Positions 43,557 through 53,070 are shown, counted from the stretch's first letter. The stretch: DNA of 64,000 bases from an uncultured Desulfobacter sp. (GCF_963666675.1 NZ_OY762929.1:1612001-1676000), one strand, 5' to 3'. Numbers and translations: made by a program. The notes: a model not told the origin generated them from the sequence alone.

Positions 43557-46204
43557 GCCTCAACCTTGCCCTTGAGCTCATTTAGAAAGTTCAGGGCATC
43601 CAGGGGGGTCATCCGGGCAATATCCACCTTGTGAAGCATCTGCCGCAGATCATCGTCCGAAGGGCCGAACAGGTTCATCTGCCCGTTGGCGTTGCTTTTT
43701 TTTGTCCCTTTTTTCTTTTTGGCAGGCCGTACCGAAGGCACGGGTGTCGTGGGGTGTTGTTCGGCAGACGCCAGAACCGATTTGGCAAGGTCAATAATAT
43801 CGTCAGGAACCCCTGCCAGGCGCGCAACCTGGATACCGTAGCTGCGGTTGGTGCCCCCTTTGACCAGGCTGCGCAGGAACACAATATTGTCGTTGAACTC
43901 CTTGACCTCAATATTATAGTTTTTGATCCGGGGCTTGAGTTCTTCAAGTTGGAGCAGCTCATGGTAATGGGTGGCAAAAAGGGTTTTGACTCCCTTGCCA
44001 TTGAGGTCATGCAGGTACTCGGCCACGGCCCAGGCAATGCTCATGCCGTCGTAGGTGGAGGTTCCCCGGCCGATTTCATCCAGGATCACCAGGCTTTTTT
44101 CCGTGGCATTGTTGACAATATTGGCGGTCTCCTCCATCTCAACCATGAAGGTACTCTGTCCCGAAGAGAGATTGTCCAGAGCCCCCACCCGGGTGAATAT
44201 CCGGTCGGTGGTGCAGATGGACGCAGCCGCGGCCGGCACAAAAGAACCCATCTGGGCCATGAGAACGGTCAGGGCCACCTGGCGCAGCACCGTGGATTTA
44301 CCGGCCATGTTGGGTCCGGTAATCAGAATTTGCTGGCACTGGGTATCGTCCAGTACAATGGAGTTGGGCACATACCGCTCGCCCTGGATCAGTTTTTCCA
44401 CCACCGGATGCCTGCCGTCCTGGATGTCAATGCGCCGGTCATCATTGATGTCAGGCTTGACATAGGCATTTTCCACGGCCGCTTTGGCAAGTCCCTGGAC
44501 CACGTCAACGGCGGCGATGAACTGCGCCATGGTAAGGATATCCTTTGCCCGTTGGGCCACCTTCTCCCTGACCGTGCAGAAGATGTCATATTCCAGGGCG
44601 TTTCGGCGTTCCTGGGCATTGAATATGGTATCTTCCACCGCTTTCATATCCTCGGTGATGAACCGTTCGGCATTGACCAGGGTCTGTTTGCGGATGTAGT
44701 GATCCGGTACCTTGTCGGACTGGGCTTTGGATACTTCAATGAAATATCCGAACACCTTATTGTACTTGATTTTCAGCGAGGAGAGCCCTGTGGCTTCCTT
44801 CTCTTTTTTTTCTGTTTTTGCAATCCAGGATTTTCCGTCCCGGGTGATGGACAACAGTTCGTCCAGTTCCGGGCTGTATCCGTCGTTGATCAGGTTGCCT
44901 TCGTTGAGCACGTGCACGGCATCTTCCCGGATGGCCTTGCCGATCAGTTGTGCCAGTGCTTCCAGGTCCGTGACCAGGTTTTTATCCATGCCGGCACCGT
45001 TGAGGATCGGGCTTTCACATGTTTCGATCTGTCTGAACAGATCTGGAAGGACGGACAGGGAGTTTTTAAGGGAGAGCATGTCCCGGGCATTGCCCTGGCC
45101 CATGGAGATGCGCGAGCCCAGGCGCTCAAGGTCATAGACCGATTTGAGCAGGTCACCAAGCATCTGGTGGATGGCCGGGGCGCCGATCAGCTCTTCTATG
45201 GCACCGAGTCGCTGCTGAATCTGGTCTTTGTCCACCAAGGGATATCTGATCCACTGCTTGATCATCCGGCCGCCCATGGCGGTAACGGTTTTATCCAGAA
45301 TGTGGATCAACGAACCTTTGGGTGTCTGGGTCTGGATATTGGTCAGCAGCTCAAGATTTTTGCAGGATCTGTCGTCAATGACCATGAAGTCATTAAGGTT
45401 ATAGGAACTGATCTTATAAATATGGCTGGTGTCCGCCAACTGGGTATCCCGGACATAGGAGATGGCGGCGCCTGCCGCGGATATACAGGCCGGCATACGT
45501 TCGATGCCGAACCCTTCAAGGCTGCGGGTGGAAAATTGTTCCGTCAGAAGCTGCCGGGCATTGTCGGGCCTGAACGTATAGTTGTCCAGATACGTGATCT
45601 GAATATGGGAAAACGCTTGCCTGACGGCGGCCATGGCCGGATCAGAATTAAAACTGTCCGGCAGCAGCACCTCTTTGGGGGCAAGTTTTAAGGCTTCATC
45701 CAAAAGGGCGTAGGGGATGATACCGGATGTGCGTTGGGCCTGGCAGGTGGTAAAACTGCCCGTGGATATGTCTATGCAGGCAAGTCCTGCATGGTCGGGT
45801 GTTTTGGAGATGGCCACCAGAAAGTTGTTGGTGCTGCGATCCAGCAGGGAGTCGTTGAGGACCATGCCCGGGGTAATGACCCGGATAATTTCCCGCTTGA
45901 CCAACCCCTTGGTCTGGGAGGCTTCCTCAACCTGTTCACACACGGCCACCTTGCAGCCTTTTTCAATGAGTTTGGCAATGTAAAGATCGGCGGCCTTGTA
46001 GGGCACCCCGCACATGGGAACAGGATCAGGGTCGTTTTTATTCCGGGATGTCAGCGCGATTTCAAGGATGCCGGCCGCCTTGACGGCATCCCCGAGGAAC
46101 ATCTCATAAAAGTCTCCCATCCGGTAAAACAGTATGGCGTCCTGACAGGTTTCTTTGATGGCCAGGTATTGGGCCATCATGGGTGTTTGTTTCTTTTTGG
46201 TCAT
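43553..46204 (-). CDS. mutS: DNA mismatch repair protein MutS
   Basis: 883 aa. Recognises mismatches and loops. N-terminal mismatch-binding FYE in MGDFYEMFLGDA (about 31-39), connector, lever and clamp domains, then the ATPase: Walker A GPNMAGKSTVLRQV, Walker B ILDEIGRGTSTYDG and the TNRSYGIQVARLAG dimer segment. The C-terminal region is complete. It is followed by the amidase gene with a 4-bp overlap and preceded by lapA. Confidence 0.97.
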   Translation of the reverse strand: MTKKKQTPMMAQYLAIKETCQDAILFYRMGDFYEMFLGDAVKAAGILEIALTSRNKNDPDPVPMCGVPYKAADLYIAKLIEKGCKVAVCEQVEEASQTKGLVKREIIRVITPGMVLNDSLLDRSTNNFLVAISKTPDHAGLACIDISTGSFTTCQAQRTSGIIPYALLDEALKLAPKEVLLPDSFNSDPAMAAVRQAFSHIQITYLDNYTFRPDNARQLLTEQFSTRSLEGFGIERMPACISAAGAAISYVRDTQLADTSHIYKISSYNLNDFMVIDDRSCKNLELLTNIQTQTPKGSLIHILDKTVTAMGGRMIKQWIRYPLVDKDQIQQRLGAIEELIGAPAIHQMLGDLLKSVYDLERLGSRISMGQGNARDMLSLKNSLSVLPDLFRQIETCESPILNGAGMDKNLVTDLEALAQLIGKAIREDAVHVLNEGNLINDGYSPELDELLSITRDGKSWIAKTEKKEKEATGLSSLKIKYNKVFGYFIEVSKAQSDKVPDHYIRKQTLVNAERFITEDMKAVEDTIFNAQERRNALEYDIFCTVREKVAQRAKDILTMAQFIAAVDVVQGLAKAAVENAYVKPDINDDRRIDIQDGRHPVVEKLIQGERYVPNSIVLDDTQCQQILITGPNMAGKSTVLRQVALTVLMAQMGSFVPAAAASICTTDRIFTRVGALDNLSSGQSTFMVEMEETANIVNNATEKSLVILDEIGRGTSTYDGMSIAWAVAEYLHDLNGKGVKTLFATHYHELLQLEELKPRIKNYNIEVKEFNDNIVFLRSLVKGGTNRSYGIQVARLAGVPDDIIDLAKSVLASAEQHPTTPVPSVRPAKKKKGTKKSNANGQMNLFGPSDDDLRQMLHKVDIARMTPLDALNFLNELKGKVEA

Positions 46205-46230
46205 GGATGTTCAAAGGTGGGAAGGTATGA

Positions 46231-46641
46231 TTAGACCGTTTGGGTCTCTTGGGTTGCAGCCTGCGCCTGCTCTTTATCTTTGCGGGCTTGTTCTTCCAGG
46301 TGTTTTTTAATGACGGGGTCATGGAGAAATATATCAAGACGCGTCTGAAGAGAATTGATTTCTCCTTTCATGCTTTCAATTCGCTCGTCCCGTGTTCTAA
46401 CCTGGCGTTTCATGCGAAAGGCCGTGATCATTCCGCGAATACCTGTGAGCAAAAGACCCAGGATCAGGCAGAAAAGCCAATATCCCCAGTTGGGAATGGC
46501 CATTGCCGTGTAATGAAGGGATGCTATTTTAAGGTCAATGTGGAGTGGTGTCTCTGCCAGAAAGTATCCCTGATTCTGGATGCCGAAAATGGCCAGAAAT
46601 ACCAGGAAGATTATGAACAATATAATTTTTAGTACTTTCAT
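46231..46641 (-). CDS. LapA domain (DUF1049) membrane protein
   Basis: 136 aa. Two membrane helices (about 3-22 and 47-70) and a cytoplasmic coiled-coil tail (75-125). Proteins of this family help assemble the LPS transport and synthesis machinery in other proteobacteria. Located 26 bp upstream of mutS. Confidence 0.8.
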   Translation of the reverse strand: MKVLKIILFIIFLVFLAIFGIQNQGYFLAETPLHIDLKIASLHYTAMAIPNWGYWLFCLILGLLLTGIRGMITAFRMKRQVRTRDERIESMKGEINSLQTRLDIFLHDPVIKKHLEEQARKDKEQAQAATQETQTV

Positions 46642-46749
46642 TTGTTCTCTCCGTTATAGATTTTGAGTGAGCCCCTATAATTGGAATGAATCCTTATAAA
46701 TTTGGGGAAGACTATAGATCAAAATTTGTTATTTATCAATTCATCTTTT

Positions 46750-46770
46750 GGTTATCAACTGGTTATCAAC
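46750..46770. promoter_or_regulatory. paired GGTTATCAAC direct repeats
   Basis: GGTTATCAAC at 46750-46759 and 46761-46770, 11 bp apart, upstream of lapA (minus) and just downstream of the phosphoesterase stop. Spacing near one helical turn suggests a protein-binding site. The repeats are similar to but not equal to DnaA boxes. Confidence 0.3.
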
Positions 46771-46839
46771 GGCCTGGACAGCGAGTGCCGGGCATTTTGC
46801 AGATAAATGCTTCGGCCTAACTTTTTTCAGTGTTTAATC

Positions 46840-47493
46840 TTATGGTGTATCCGACAGCAAAAGATTGACCTTGGGGGCTTCATTCTCTTCAAGGTCAATG
46901 ATGGCCCCTGATCCAGGGCCTGCGATGGCGCAATTCACCACGGTACTTTGATGCAGCGGTTTAAGGCCGAAATCTTCGTGGATATGACCGCAGAGCACAA
47001 GGCGTGGGGATGCGGCTTTGATAAACCGGGCCAGATGCCGGCTGCCCACACTTAATTTTTTGCCCGCACGGTCACACGCGCCCTTTGGGGGTGGATGGAC
47101 CACCAGTACCGTATTGGGTGCCATGGGGCAGGGCAGGTCTGAAAGCCGTCCTTTTTCATTCAAGCTGATCCGGTTGGCAAAGGGGACAGGCAGGGTGCCC
47201 GAAACCCCTACAAAAGAAAAGCCTTCAACCTTATGGGGTGTTTGGGTTAACAGCGTGATGTTGGCGGCTTTTTTTATTTTGGGTTCAATGCGTTTTAAAT
47301 CGGTATTTCCCCGGACCGCCAGAACGGGAACCGGCAGGCTGTCAAGCTGGGAAAGGACGGTGGACCAGTTGAAAAAATGGGTCATATCCCCGGGGATAAC
47401 CATCAATTCCGGTTTGTATTGGTCCAAAATCCCGTAAATGGATTCCATATGTTCGGGTTTGCCGTGGATGTCTGCAACTGCATATATACGCAT
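46840..47493 (-). CDS. calcineurin-type metallophosphoesterase
   Basis: 217 aa. All metal motifs are visible: ADIHG near the start, VIPGDMTHFF, VRGNTDL and LCGHIHEDFG. Cytoplasmic, YfcE/MPE-like size. Substrate unknown. It lies 29 bp downstream of hutI on the same strand and may be co-transcribed, though no link to histidine breakdown is evident. Confidence 0.85.
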   Translation of the reverse strand: MRIYAVADIHGKPEHMESIYGILDQYKPELMVIPGDMTHFFNWSTVLSQLDSLPVPVLAVRGNTDLKRIEPKIKKAANITLLTQTPHKVEGFSFVGVSGTLPVPFANRISLNEKGRLSDLPCPMAPNTVLVVHPPPKGACDRAGKKLSVGSRHLARFIKAASPRLVLCGHIHEDFGLKPLHQSTVVNCAIAGPGSGAIIDLEENEAPKVNLLLSDTP

Positions 47494-47522
47494 CTGTTCT
47501 CCAAGATAAAAGTTAACCTTTT

Positions 47523-48776
47523 TTAAACCTTATATGCGATTTTGCCTGCAATCACAACCTTGTTTACATCACAGATGCCCACCTGGTAGCTCAGGTCGGC
47601 GGGGGCATCAATATCCCACACCACAAAGTCGGCATCTTTCCCTGTTTCCAGGCTGCCTTTGTTTTTGTCTATCCCTAAGGCTTTGGCTCCGTTGATGGTG
47701 GCCCCGGCAAGGGCCTGCTCGCAGGTCAGGCCGAACAGCACACAGGCCATGTTCATGGCGGCAGTCATGTCATACACCGGGCTTGTGCCCGGGTTCAGGT
47801 CCGTGGCCACGGCCATGGGGACGCCCAGGCGGACGAGATCCCGGACCGGTGGCTTTTGGGTCTGCTGGAGCATATAGTAAGCGCCGGGCAGCATTACGGC
47901 TATTACCCCTGCATGGGCCATGGCCTTTGCGCCGTCAAGGGAGAGGTATTCCAGGTGATCACAGGACAGCGCGTTGAATTGTGCGGCAAGGGCTGCTCCG
48001 CCGGAATCCGAGAGTTGTTCGGCGTGGAGTTTCACCGGCAGGCCCAGGTTTTTGGCGGCAGTAAACAATTGTTGGGTCTGTTTTTTGGAAAAGGCGATGG
48101 ATTCGCAAAATACATCCATTGCACAGGCAATGCCCTGGCGTCCGATGCCGGGGAGCATGGTGTTGATGATCAGGTCGACATAGTCATCCGCCCGTCCTTT
48201 ATATTCCGGGGGCAGGGCATGGGCCCCTAAAAACGTGGGCGAAACATGTAAAGCCAAGGTTTGATCCAGACGGTCAGCCACCCTCAGCATCTTTAATTCA
48301 TTTTCAAGGTCCAGCCCATACCCGGATTTTATTTCCACACAGGTGGTGCCCCGGCTTAAAAAATGGCTGATGCGCCGGGATGCGATTTCATAGAGCTGAT
48401 CTTCGGATGCCTCGCGTACCGCTGCCACCGTGGCTGCAATTCCCCCGCCCTGTTTTGCAATCTCTTCGTAGCTTGCACCGGACAAGCGCATTTCAAATTC
48501 GTTTGACCTGGAACCGGACCAGATCAGATGGGTGTGGCAGTCCACAAATCCGGGAAGTATCCACTTGCCGCGGCAGTCAATGATTTTTTTTGCCATGGGA
48601 TGGGATGAGTGTTTAAATCCTGCCGTTTGCAGATCGCTGCAGGGGCCGATCCACTGGATTTTTCCCCTGGCCGTCCCGATGGCACCGTCCTTGATGATGC
48701 TGTAACGGCCGTGGGCCATGGTTGCAATATCTGCATGAACAAACAGGGTATCCCAAAAGGCCTGTGTATGGGGCAT
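47523..48776 (-). CDS. hutI: imidazolonepropionase
   Basis: 417 aa. Third step of histidine degradation, opening 4-imidazolone-5-propanoate. Amidohydrolase signature GFVDCHTHLIWSGSR (metal HTH), EIKSGYGLD, LHAEQLSDSGGA and ATDLNPGTSP. Divergent from hutH across a 125-bp region with a HutC-like palindrome. hutU and the last step are not in the window. Confidence 0.95.
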   Translation of the reverse strand: MPHTQAFWDTLFVHADIATMAHGRYSIIKDGAIGTARGKIQWIGPCSDLQTAGFKHSSHPMAKKIIDCRGKWILPGFVDCHTHLIWSGSRSNEFEMRLSGASYEEIAKQGGGIAATVAAVREASEDQLYEIASRRISHFLSRGTTCVEIKSGYGLDLENELKMLRVADRLDQTLALHVSPTFLGAHALPPEYKGRADDYVDLIINTMLPGIGRQGIACAMDVFCESIAFSKKQTQQLFTAAKNLGLPVKLHAEQLSDSGGAALAAQFNALSCDHLEYLSLDGAKAMAHAGVIAVMLPGAYYMLQQTQKPPVRDLVRLGVPMAVATDLNPGTSPVYDMTAAMNMACVLFGLTCEQALAGATINGAKALGIDKNKGSLETGKDADFVVWDIDAPADLSYQVGICDVNKVVIAGKIAYKV

Positions 48777-48797
48777 GGGCGATCTCCCTTATGGATG

Positions 48798-48842
48798 TTG
48801 ACATTTTAGATGCAATTTTATACTGCTTGTCTATACAAGCAG
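48798..48842 (+). promoter_or_regulatory. hut divergent promoter and HutC-like operator
   Basis: Perfect palindrome CTGCTTGT-CTAT-ACAAGCAG at 48823-48842; the inner TTGT-N4-ACAA fits the operators of HutC (GntR family). For hutH, TTGACA at 48798-48803 and TATACT at 48819-48824 form a possible promoter with a short 15-bp spacer, and the palindrome overlaps the -10 end. On the other strand TTGACG and TATAGA lie at the same spacing toward hutI. One repressor dimer could thus control both genes. The hutC gene itself is not in the window. Confidence 0.65.
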
Positions 48843-48901
48843 ATACGCTGCGTCAAGTCATTATCGTAACGCGTCAGGTCGGCATAGTTAAGGAATAAAA
48901 C

Positions 48902-50437
48902 ATGATGAATGATTCTGTTTTGCTCAATGGGCAGAATTTTACCCTGGGGCAACTGGTTGATATTGCCCGCGACGGCAAAACCGTTGCCGTTTCCAAAAAT
49001 TCTGAAAACCGGATTGAAAAGGCCCGGGCCCTGGTGGAACATTGGGTGAAAAAGGGTGCGCGCATATACGGTGTGACCACGGGGTTCGGGGCATTGTCCG
49101 ATGTGCCGATCTCCTTTGAGGACACAAAAATGCTGCAGCGCAATATTCTGTTATCCCATGCCGCAGGGGTGGGTGGTTACATGGATGATGATGTGGTCCG
49201 GGCCATGATGGCAGTGCGGATCAATGATTTTTGCCGGGGCAATTCCGGACTGCGCCTTGAAACCATAAAAACACTGGCCCGGATTCTCAATGCAGGTATC
49301 ATTCCCGTGGTGCCTGAAAAAGGATCTGTGGGGGCAAGCGGCGATCTTGTGCCCATGGCCCACCTGTCCCTGGTGCTCATCGGCGAAGGCGAAGCCTTTG
49401 TGAACGGGGTGCGCATGCCCGGTGCCCGGGCCCTGGCCGCAAAAGATATTGAGCCCTTGGAACTTGGGGCCGGGGAAGGGCTTGCGTTGATCAACGGCAC
49501 CCAGTTCATGCTTGCCCTGGGCTGTCTTGCCCTTTATGATGCCTTAAATCTTTGCAAACATGCGGATATTGCCGCGTCCATGAGCCTTGAAACCCTCATG
49601 GGCACACGCGCCGCCTTTGATCCCAGAATTCATAATGCCCGGCCCCATCTGGGACAGATGAAGGCGGCCTCGGATATGATGAAAATCACCCAGGATTCTG
49701 AGATTATCTCCTCCCACAGGGATTGCTCAAGAATCCAGGACGCCTATACCCTGAGGTGTTCCCCCCAGGTCCACGGCGCATCCTGGGATGCGTTTAATTA
49801 TGTGGACCGGGTGATCCGGGTGGAGATGAACGCCTCCACGGAAAATCCCCTGATTTTTCCCGAATCCGGAGAGTTTCTTTCCGGGGGCAACTTCCACGGC
49901 CAGCCTTTGGCCCTGGCCTGTGATTTTTTAGGCATCGCCATTGCCGAACTGGCCAATATCTCCGAACGCCGGGTGGAGCGCCTGGTCAATCCCCAGCTCT
50001 CTGGGCTTCCCGCTTTTCTGGTAAAGGATACAGGACTGAACTCCGGGTTCATGATTGCCCAGTATGTTGCCGCCTCCCTGGTCTCTGAAAACAAGGTGCT
50101 TGCTCATCCGGCCTGCGTGGACTCCATCCCCACCTCGGCCAACAAAGAGGATCATGTCTCCATGGGCGCCACAGCCGCCCGCAAATGCCGGGATATTGTG
50201 GAAAACAGCGAGCAGGTCATTGCCATTGAGCTGTTGTGCGGTGCCCAGGCCATTGATACGTTTACCAATCTTAAGGCGGGCAAGGGCACCATGGCCGCCT
50301 ATGAAACCATCCGCAGCAAGGTGCCCTGTATGACAAAGGATCGATTCTTGTCAGCCGACATTGCCGCTGTCCGAACACTGTTACACAGCGGCCGGATTGT
50401 TCGGGCTGTGGAGGATGCAGTGGGTAAACTCTACTAA
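48902..50437 (+). CDS. hutH: histidine ammonia-lyase
   Basis: 511 aa, usual length. Converts histidine to urocanate and ammonia. The MIO cofactor-forming Ala-Ser-Gly lies in GSVGASGDLVPMAH (about residue 142), with the catalytic Tyr in YGVTTGFG (about 54) and ENPLIF and QYVAASLVSENK further on. It would be induced with hutI through the palindrome at 48823. Confidence 0.97.
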   Translation: MMNDSVLLNGQNFTLGQLVDIARDGKTVAVSKNSENRIEKARALVEHWVKKGARIYGVTTGFGALSDVPISFEDTKMLQRNILLSHAAGVGGYMDDDVVRAMMAVRINDFCRGNSGLRLETIKTLARILNAGIIPVVPEKGSVGASGDLVPMAHLSLVLIGEGEAFVNGVRMPGARALAAKDIEPLELGAGEGLALINGTQFMLALGCLALYDALNLCKHADIAASMSLETLMGTRAAFDPRIHNARPHLGQMKAASDMMKITQDSEIISSHRDCSRIQDAYTLRCSPQVHGASWDAFNYVDRVIRVEMNASTENPLIFPESGEFLSGGNFHGQPLALACDFLGIAIAELANISERRVERLVNPQLSGLPAFLVKDTGLNSGFMIAQYVAASLVSENKVLAHPACVDSIPTSANKEDHVSMGATAARKCRDIVENSEQVIAIELLCGAQAIDTFTNLKAGKGTMAAYETIRSKVPCMTKDRFLSADIAAVRTLLHSGRIVRAVEDAVGKLY

Positions 50438-50524
50438 CGGCCATGGTTCGATTTGGCTACCGTGTTCAGTTGCTTGTATTTGTGATTCTGTTGATACTGA
50501 ACTTAATTAATCAGGAAAGATTAA

Positions 50525-51595
50525 ATGAAATTAAATACTGACCCTTTTCCCCTGGCATCCAAGTCGGTGCCGGCGGTTCCCCGCTCCCGGATCAGTTCCC
50601 TGGGAGAGTCTCTTCAAATATGTTTTCTGGTCGTTGCCCTGTCAATGGTCCTGTTCTCCGCAAAGACCGAGGCCTATACGACATTTGCCATTATTTTTTC
50701 CGCAATTGTTCTGGAGGCCCTTCCGTTTATGCTCCTTGGCACCCTGCTGGGGGGCGTGGTGGAGGTGTTCCTTTCCAGGGAAACCATGATCAAATTTTTA
50801 CCCGCAAATAAAAAGATGGCCATCGTCGCAGCCGCATTTTTAGGGATCATATTTCCGGTATGCGAATGCGCCATTGTTCCGGTGGTTAGAAAGTTTATCC
50901 AAAAGGGCATGCCTCTGGGGTCTTCCGTGGCGTTTCTGCTGGGCGGCCCCATTGTGAATCCCCTGGTGTTCAGCTCCACCCTTGTGGCGTATTCATTTTC
51001 ATGGGATGTGGCAATCCTCAGAATGATTCAAGGGCTGGGGGTGGCCGTGGCCGGGGGGCTCCTTGTGGATTCGGTTTTGAGCCGGGACCAGGCCCTGCTG
51101 CCCGGTGCCCTTGACGCCCAGGGAGGATGTTGCCATGCCGGATGCGGACACGACCATGATCCAGGACGGCCATTTATGGTAAAACTCCGGGATGCATTCG
51201 CCCATGGCGCGGCAGATTTCTATGACATCGGCCGATTTCTCATTTTCGGTGCCTTTATTGCAGCCTTGCTGCAGACTCACATTCCCCGGCAGGCCATACT
51301 GTCAATTGCAAACGGCCCGGTGCTCTCAACGGGCGCCATGATGGCACTGGCGGTGATCCTCAACCTCTGCAGTGAAGCCGATGCCTTTATTTCGGCGTCA
51401 TTTCGTTCTCTGGGTATCCCTTTGTCCGCCCAGCTTGCTTTTATGGTCCTGGGTCCCATGCTGGATGTCAAACTGGTACTCATGTATCTGGGGATTTTTA
51501 CCCGGAAAATGATACTGGTACTTGTCAGCTTTGTATGTCTGGCCGTATTTTTGATATCTATTCTGATGGAGGTATGCCAATGGCTCGCCGCCTGA
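50525..51595 (+). CDS. ArsP/YcgR-family permease with Cys/His-rich loop
   Basis: 356 aa. Eight or more membrane helices in the PF03773 permease pattern, with FPVCECAIVPVVRKFIQKGMP (conserved CEC) and GGPIVNPLV, repeated later as NLCSEADAFISASFRSLGIP. A central loop, CCHAGCGHDHD (about 200-210), is a likely metal-binding site. Relatives are linked to efflux of metals or metalloids. The next gene is the usual partner of this family. AGGA lies before the start. Confidence 0.8.
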   Translation: MKLNTDPFPLASKSVPAVPRSRISSLGESLQICFLVVALSMVLFSAKTEAYTTFAIIFSAIVLEALPFMLLGTLLGGVVEVFLSRETMIKFLPANKKMAIVAAAFLGIIFPVCECAIVPVVRKFIQKGMPLGSSVAFLLGGPIVNPLVFSSTLVAYSFSWDVAILRMIQGLGVAVAGGLLVDSVLSRDQALLPGALDAQGGCCHAGCGHDHDPGRPFMVKLRDAFAHGAADFYDIGRFLIFGAFIAALLQTHIPRQAILSIANGPVLSTGAMMALAVILNLCSEADAFISASFRSLGIPLSAQLAFMVLGPMLDVKLVLMYLGIFTRKMILVLVSFVCLAVFLISILMEVCQWLAA

Positions 51596-52293
51596 TCTCC
51601 TTACATTTTTTTTCCATGGCCGCCTGGGCTGCCACCCTTGGCTATTTGATATTCAATGATAATTATCAATTTTTTCTGGCTCCGAAATTTGGATTTCTGA
51701 TTGCTGCGGGCCTGGTGCTTAGCCTTATTTATGCGGTCAGCCTTGCCGGCAAAGGTATTACCAAAAATGCCGACCATACCATCAAAGGACTGGTGCTGAT
51801 ACTTCCCATATTGTTCATCTGCAGTGCCGGGAGCAGTACCCTGGGAAATTTTGCGCTATCCAAAAGAACCATGACACCCATAGAAACCAAGGCCTCAGAA
51901 ATGCAGCCCTCTGTTGCGCCGATATCGGTCGAATCACCGGAAACTGCAGACAGTGATCTACCCCTGGTCCCATTTTCTGATTTGGTCCGAAAATGGGAGA
52001 AATACGAAGGCAAACGTATCCGTGTTGAAGGACTGTTTGCCAATACGGTTTCTGGAAAGGATTCGTTTTCTGTCGTTTTTCGCTATTTTATCTCATGTTG
52101 TGTAGCCGACGCCATGCCTGTCGGCGTTTTTATGGCCGGAAAGGAAGATTCCGGCATTCAGGATAATGACTGGGTGATGGCTGGCGGAAGGGTGGCGTAT
52201 CGGAAAATTGATGGATACGATGTCATATTTATGACGGTGGAACGTTTGGAAAAAAAGAAAAAACCCTCAAAAAATGCAGTTTACATTTATTAA
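51580..52293 (+). CDS. TIGR03943/YcgQ family protein
   Basis: 237 aa from the ATG at 51580 (GGAGG 7 bp upstream). Two or three N-terminal membrane helices (about 5-60 and 80-95) and a soluble OB-like C-terminal domain with YFISCCVADAMPVGVFM and VMAGGRVAYR. It is the standard partner of YcgR-type permeases and overlaps that gene by 16 bp. In other bacteria the pair is often in zinc regulons, so a role in metal handling is likely. Confidence 0.82.
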   Translation: MARRLISLHFFSMAAWAATLGYLIFNDNYQFFLAPKFGFLIAAGLVLSLIYAVSLAGKGITKNADHTIKGLVLILPILFICSAGSSTLGNFALSKRTMTPIETKASEMQPSVAPISVESPETADSDLPLVPFSDLVRKWEKYEGKRIRVEGLFANTVSGKDSFSVVFRYFISCCVADAMPVGVFMAGKEDSGIQDNDWVMAGGRVAYRKIDGYDVIFMTVERLEKKKKPSKNAVYIY

Positions 52294-52325
52294 TTGAACC
52301 TTGATTCCAGATCGAGTTTAAAGAA

Positions 52326-52361
52326 AAAGCCCGGCTTTTTTCAAAAAAAGCCGGGCTTTTG
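52326..52361. terminator. bidirectional rho-independent terminator
   Basis: A hairpin of 17 bp or more, AAAAGCCCGGCTTTTTT pairing with AAAAAAAGCCGGGCTTTT across a single C, with A and T runs on each side. It serves the permease pair (plus) and the cysteine-rich small gene (minus). Confidence 0.9.
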
Positions 52362-52388
52362 GGATTCAACCTCATAAAATCTCAGGTT

Positions 52389-52547
52389 CTATTTTTTCTT
52401 CATCTCCTTGCCGCAGCACGTCAGCGGAACAGAGCAGGCATCTTCGGATCCTGCACTACAGGAACAGGGTTTGGACACTTTCAATTCAAGGCCACACGCT
52501 TCACAATAAAAGACATCGCCGTCTTTCATATCGCAACAATTCGCCAT
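52389..52547 (-). CDS. 52-aa cysteine-rich small protein
   Basis: Found by reading the minus strand; too short for usual gene lists. It has an AGGAGGAGATCAA leader directly before the ATG, an ideal ribosome site. The protein has nine cysteines in 52 residues: CC at 4-5, CEAC at 15-18 (zinc-ribbon knuckle), CSC at 28-30, C38 and CC at 44-45, and a Lys-rich end. The CxxC/CxC pattern suggests zinc or other metal binding. It is convergent with the metal-permease pair and shares its terminator. Confidence 0.75.
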   Translation of the reverse strand: MANCCDMKDGDVFYCEACGLELKVSKPCSCSAGSEDACSVPLTCCGKEMKKK

Positions 52548-53070
52548 TTGATCTCCTCCTCATTAACGTTTGATGGGTGTAATTAAAGATATTCTCGCAG
52601 GTATCTGCATAATGTAATCTAATTTTATTCATAACTTATTTCAATGCCTTTTCTGAAATTAAAAGACAAAGGGTCACCCATTAAAGGCCGGCTCTGACCC
52701 ATTTTTCATTGCCATGGGCTCAAATCCGCTGTTCCAGACATGGTTGCTGACCGCGAAATTGGTTCCTCCGGCAATGGTTGTCAGGTTGGCACCCATGGGT
52801 TCCACGCCTGTTGCCAGCACATTTTTGGTGACCGTAATATCCGGCGCACCTATGGCAGATTAAATTTTGATCATGGGCCTTACTGTTCGGCATAGAATGT
52901 ACATAATTTGTTACTTTTTTTACCCAATGATTGGATGGTTAATTATAGAATATTATTCCTTTTCTCTCCTATAGAAAATAATAACATATTGTAAATAAAT
53001 GCTTTTTATTATGGCATTTATATTGCATAATACGTATTGCAGGGATTGATAAAATCGATGAGGAGGGGTC
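52548..53070. other. intergenic region with a gene remnant
   Basis: Apart from the remnant at 52674-52859 no gene is seen. The right half is AT-rich (53% or more A/T by eye) and leads to the hypothetical gene at 53071, which has a good GAGGAGGGG ribosome site. Confidence 0.4.
52674..52859 (-). pseudogene. remnant of a protein C-terminus
   Basis: A 61-codon open stretch on the minus strand, bounded by a TAA at its upstream end and a TGA at 52674. It has protein-like composition (for example GANLTTIAGGTNFAVSNHVW in its middle) but no start codon with a ribosome site. I read it as the leftover end of a larger, possibly extracellular repeat protein. The family is not recognised. Confidence 0.35.

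Noticed and set aside
43631..45691. 686-aa open frame on the plus strand
   Set aside because: Lies entirely antisense within mutS. High GC at third positions of mutS leaves long open shadows; composition (His/Gly/Phe-rich) is not protein-like.
46741..46775. DnaA-box cluster or replication origin
   Set aside because: GGTTATCAAC differs from TTATCCACA, only two copies occur and no origin-type genes are near.
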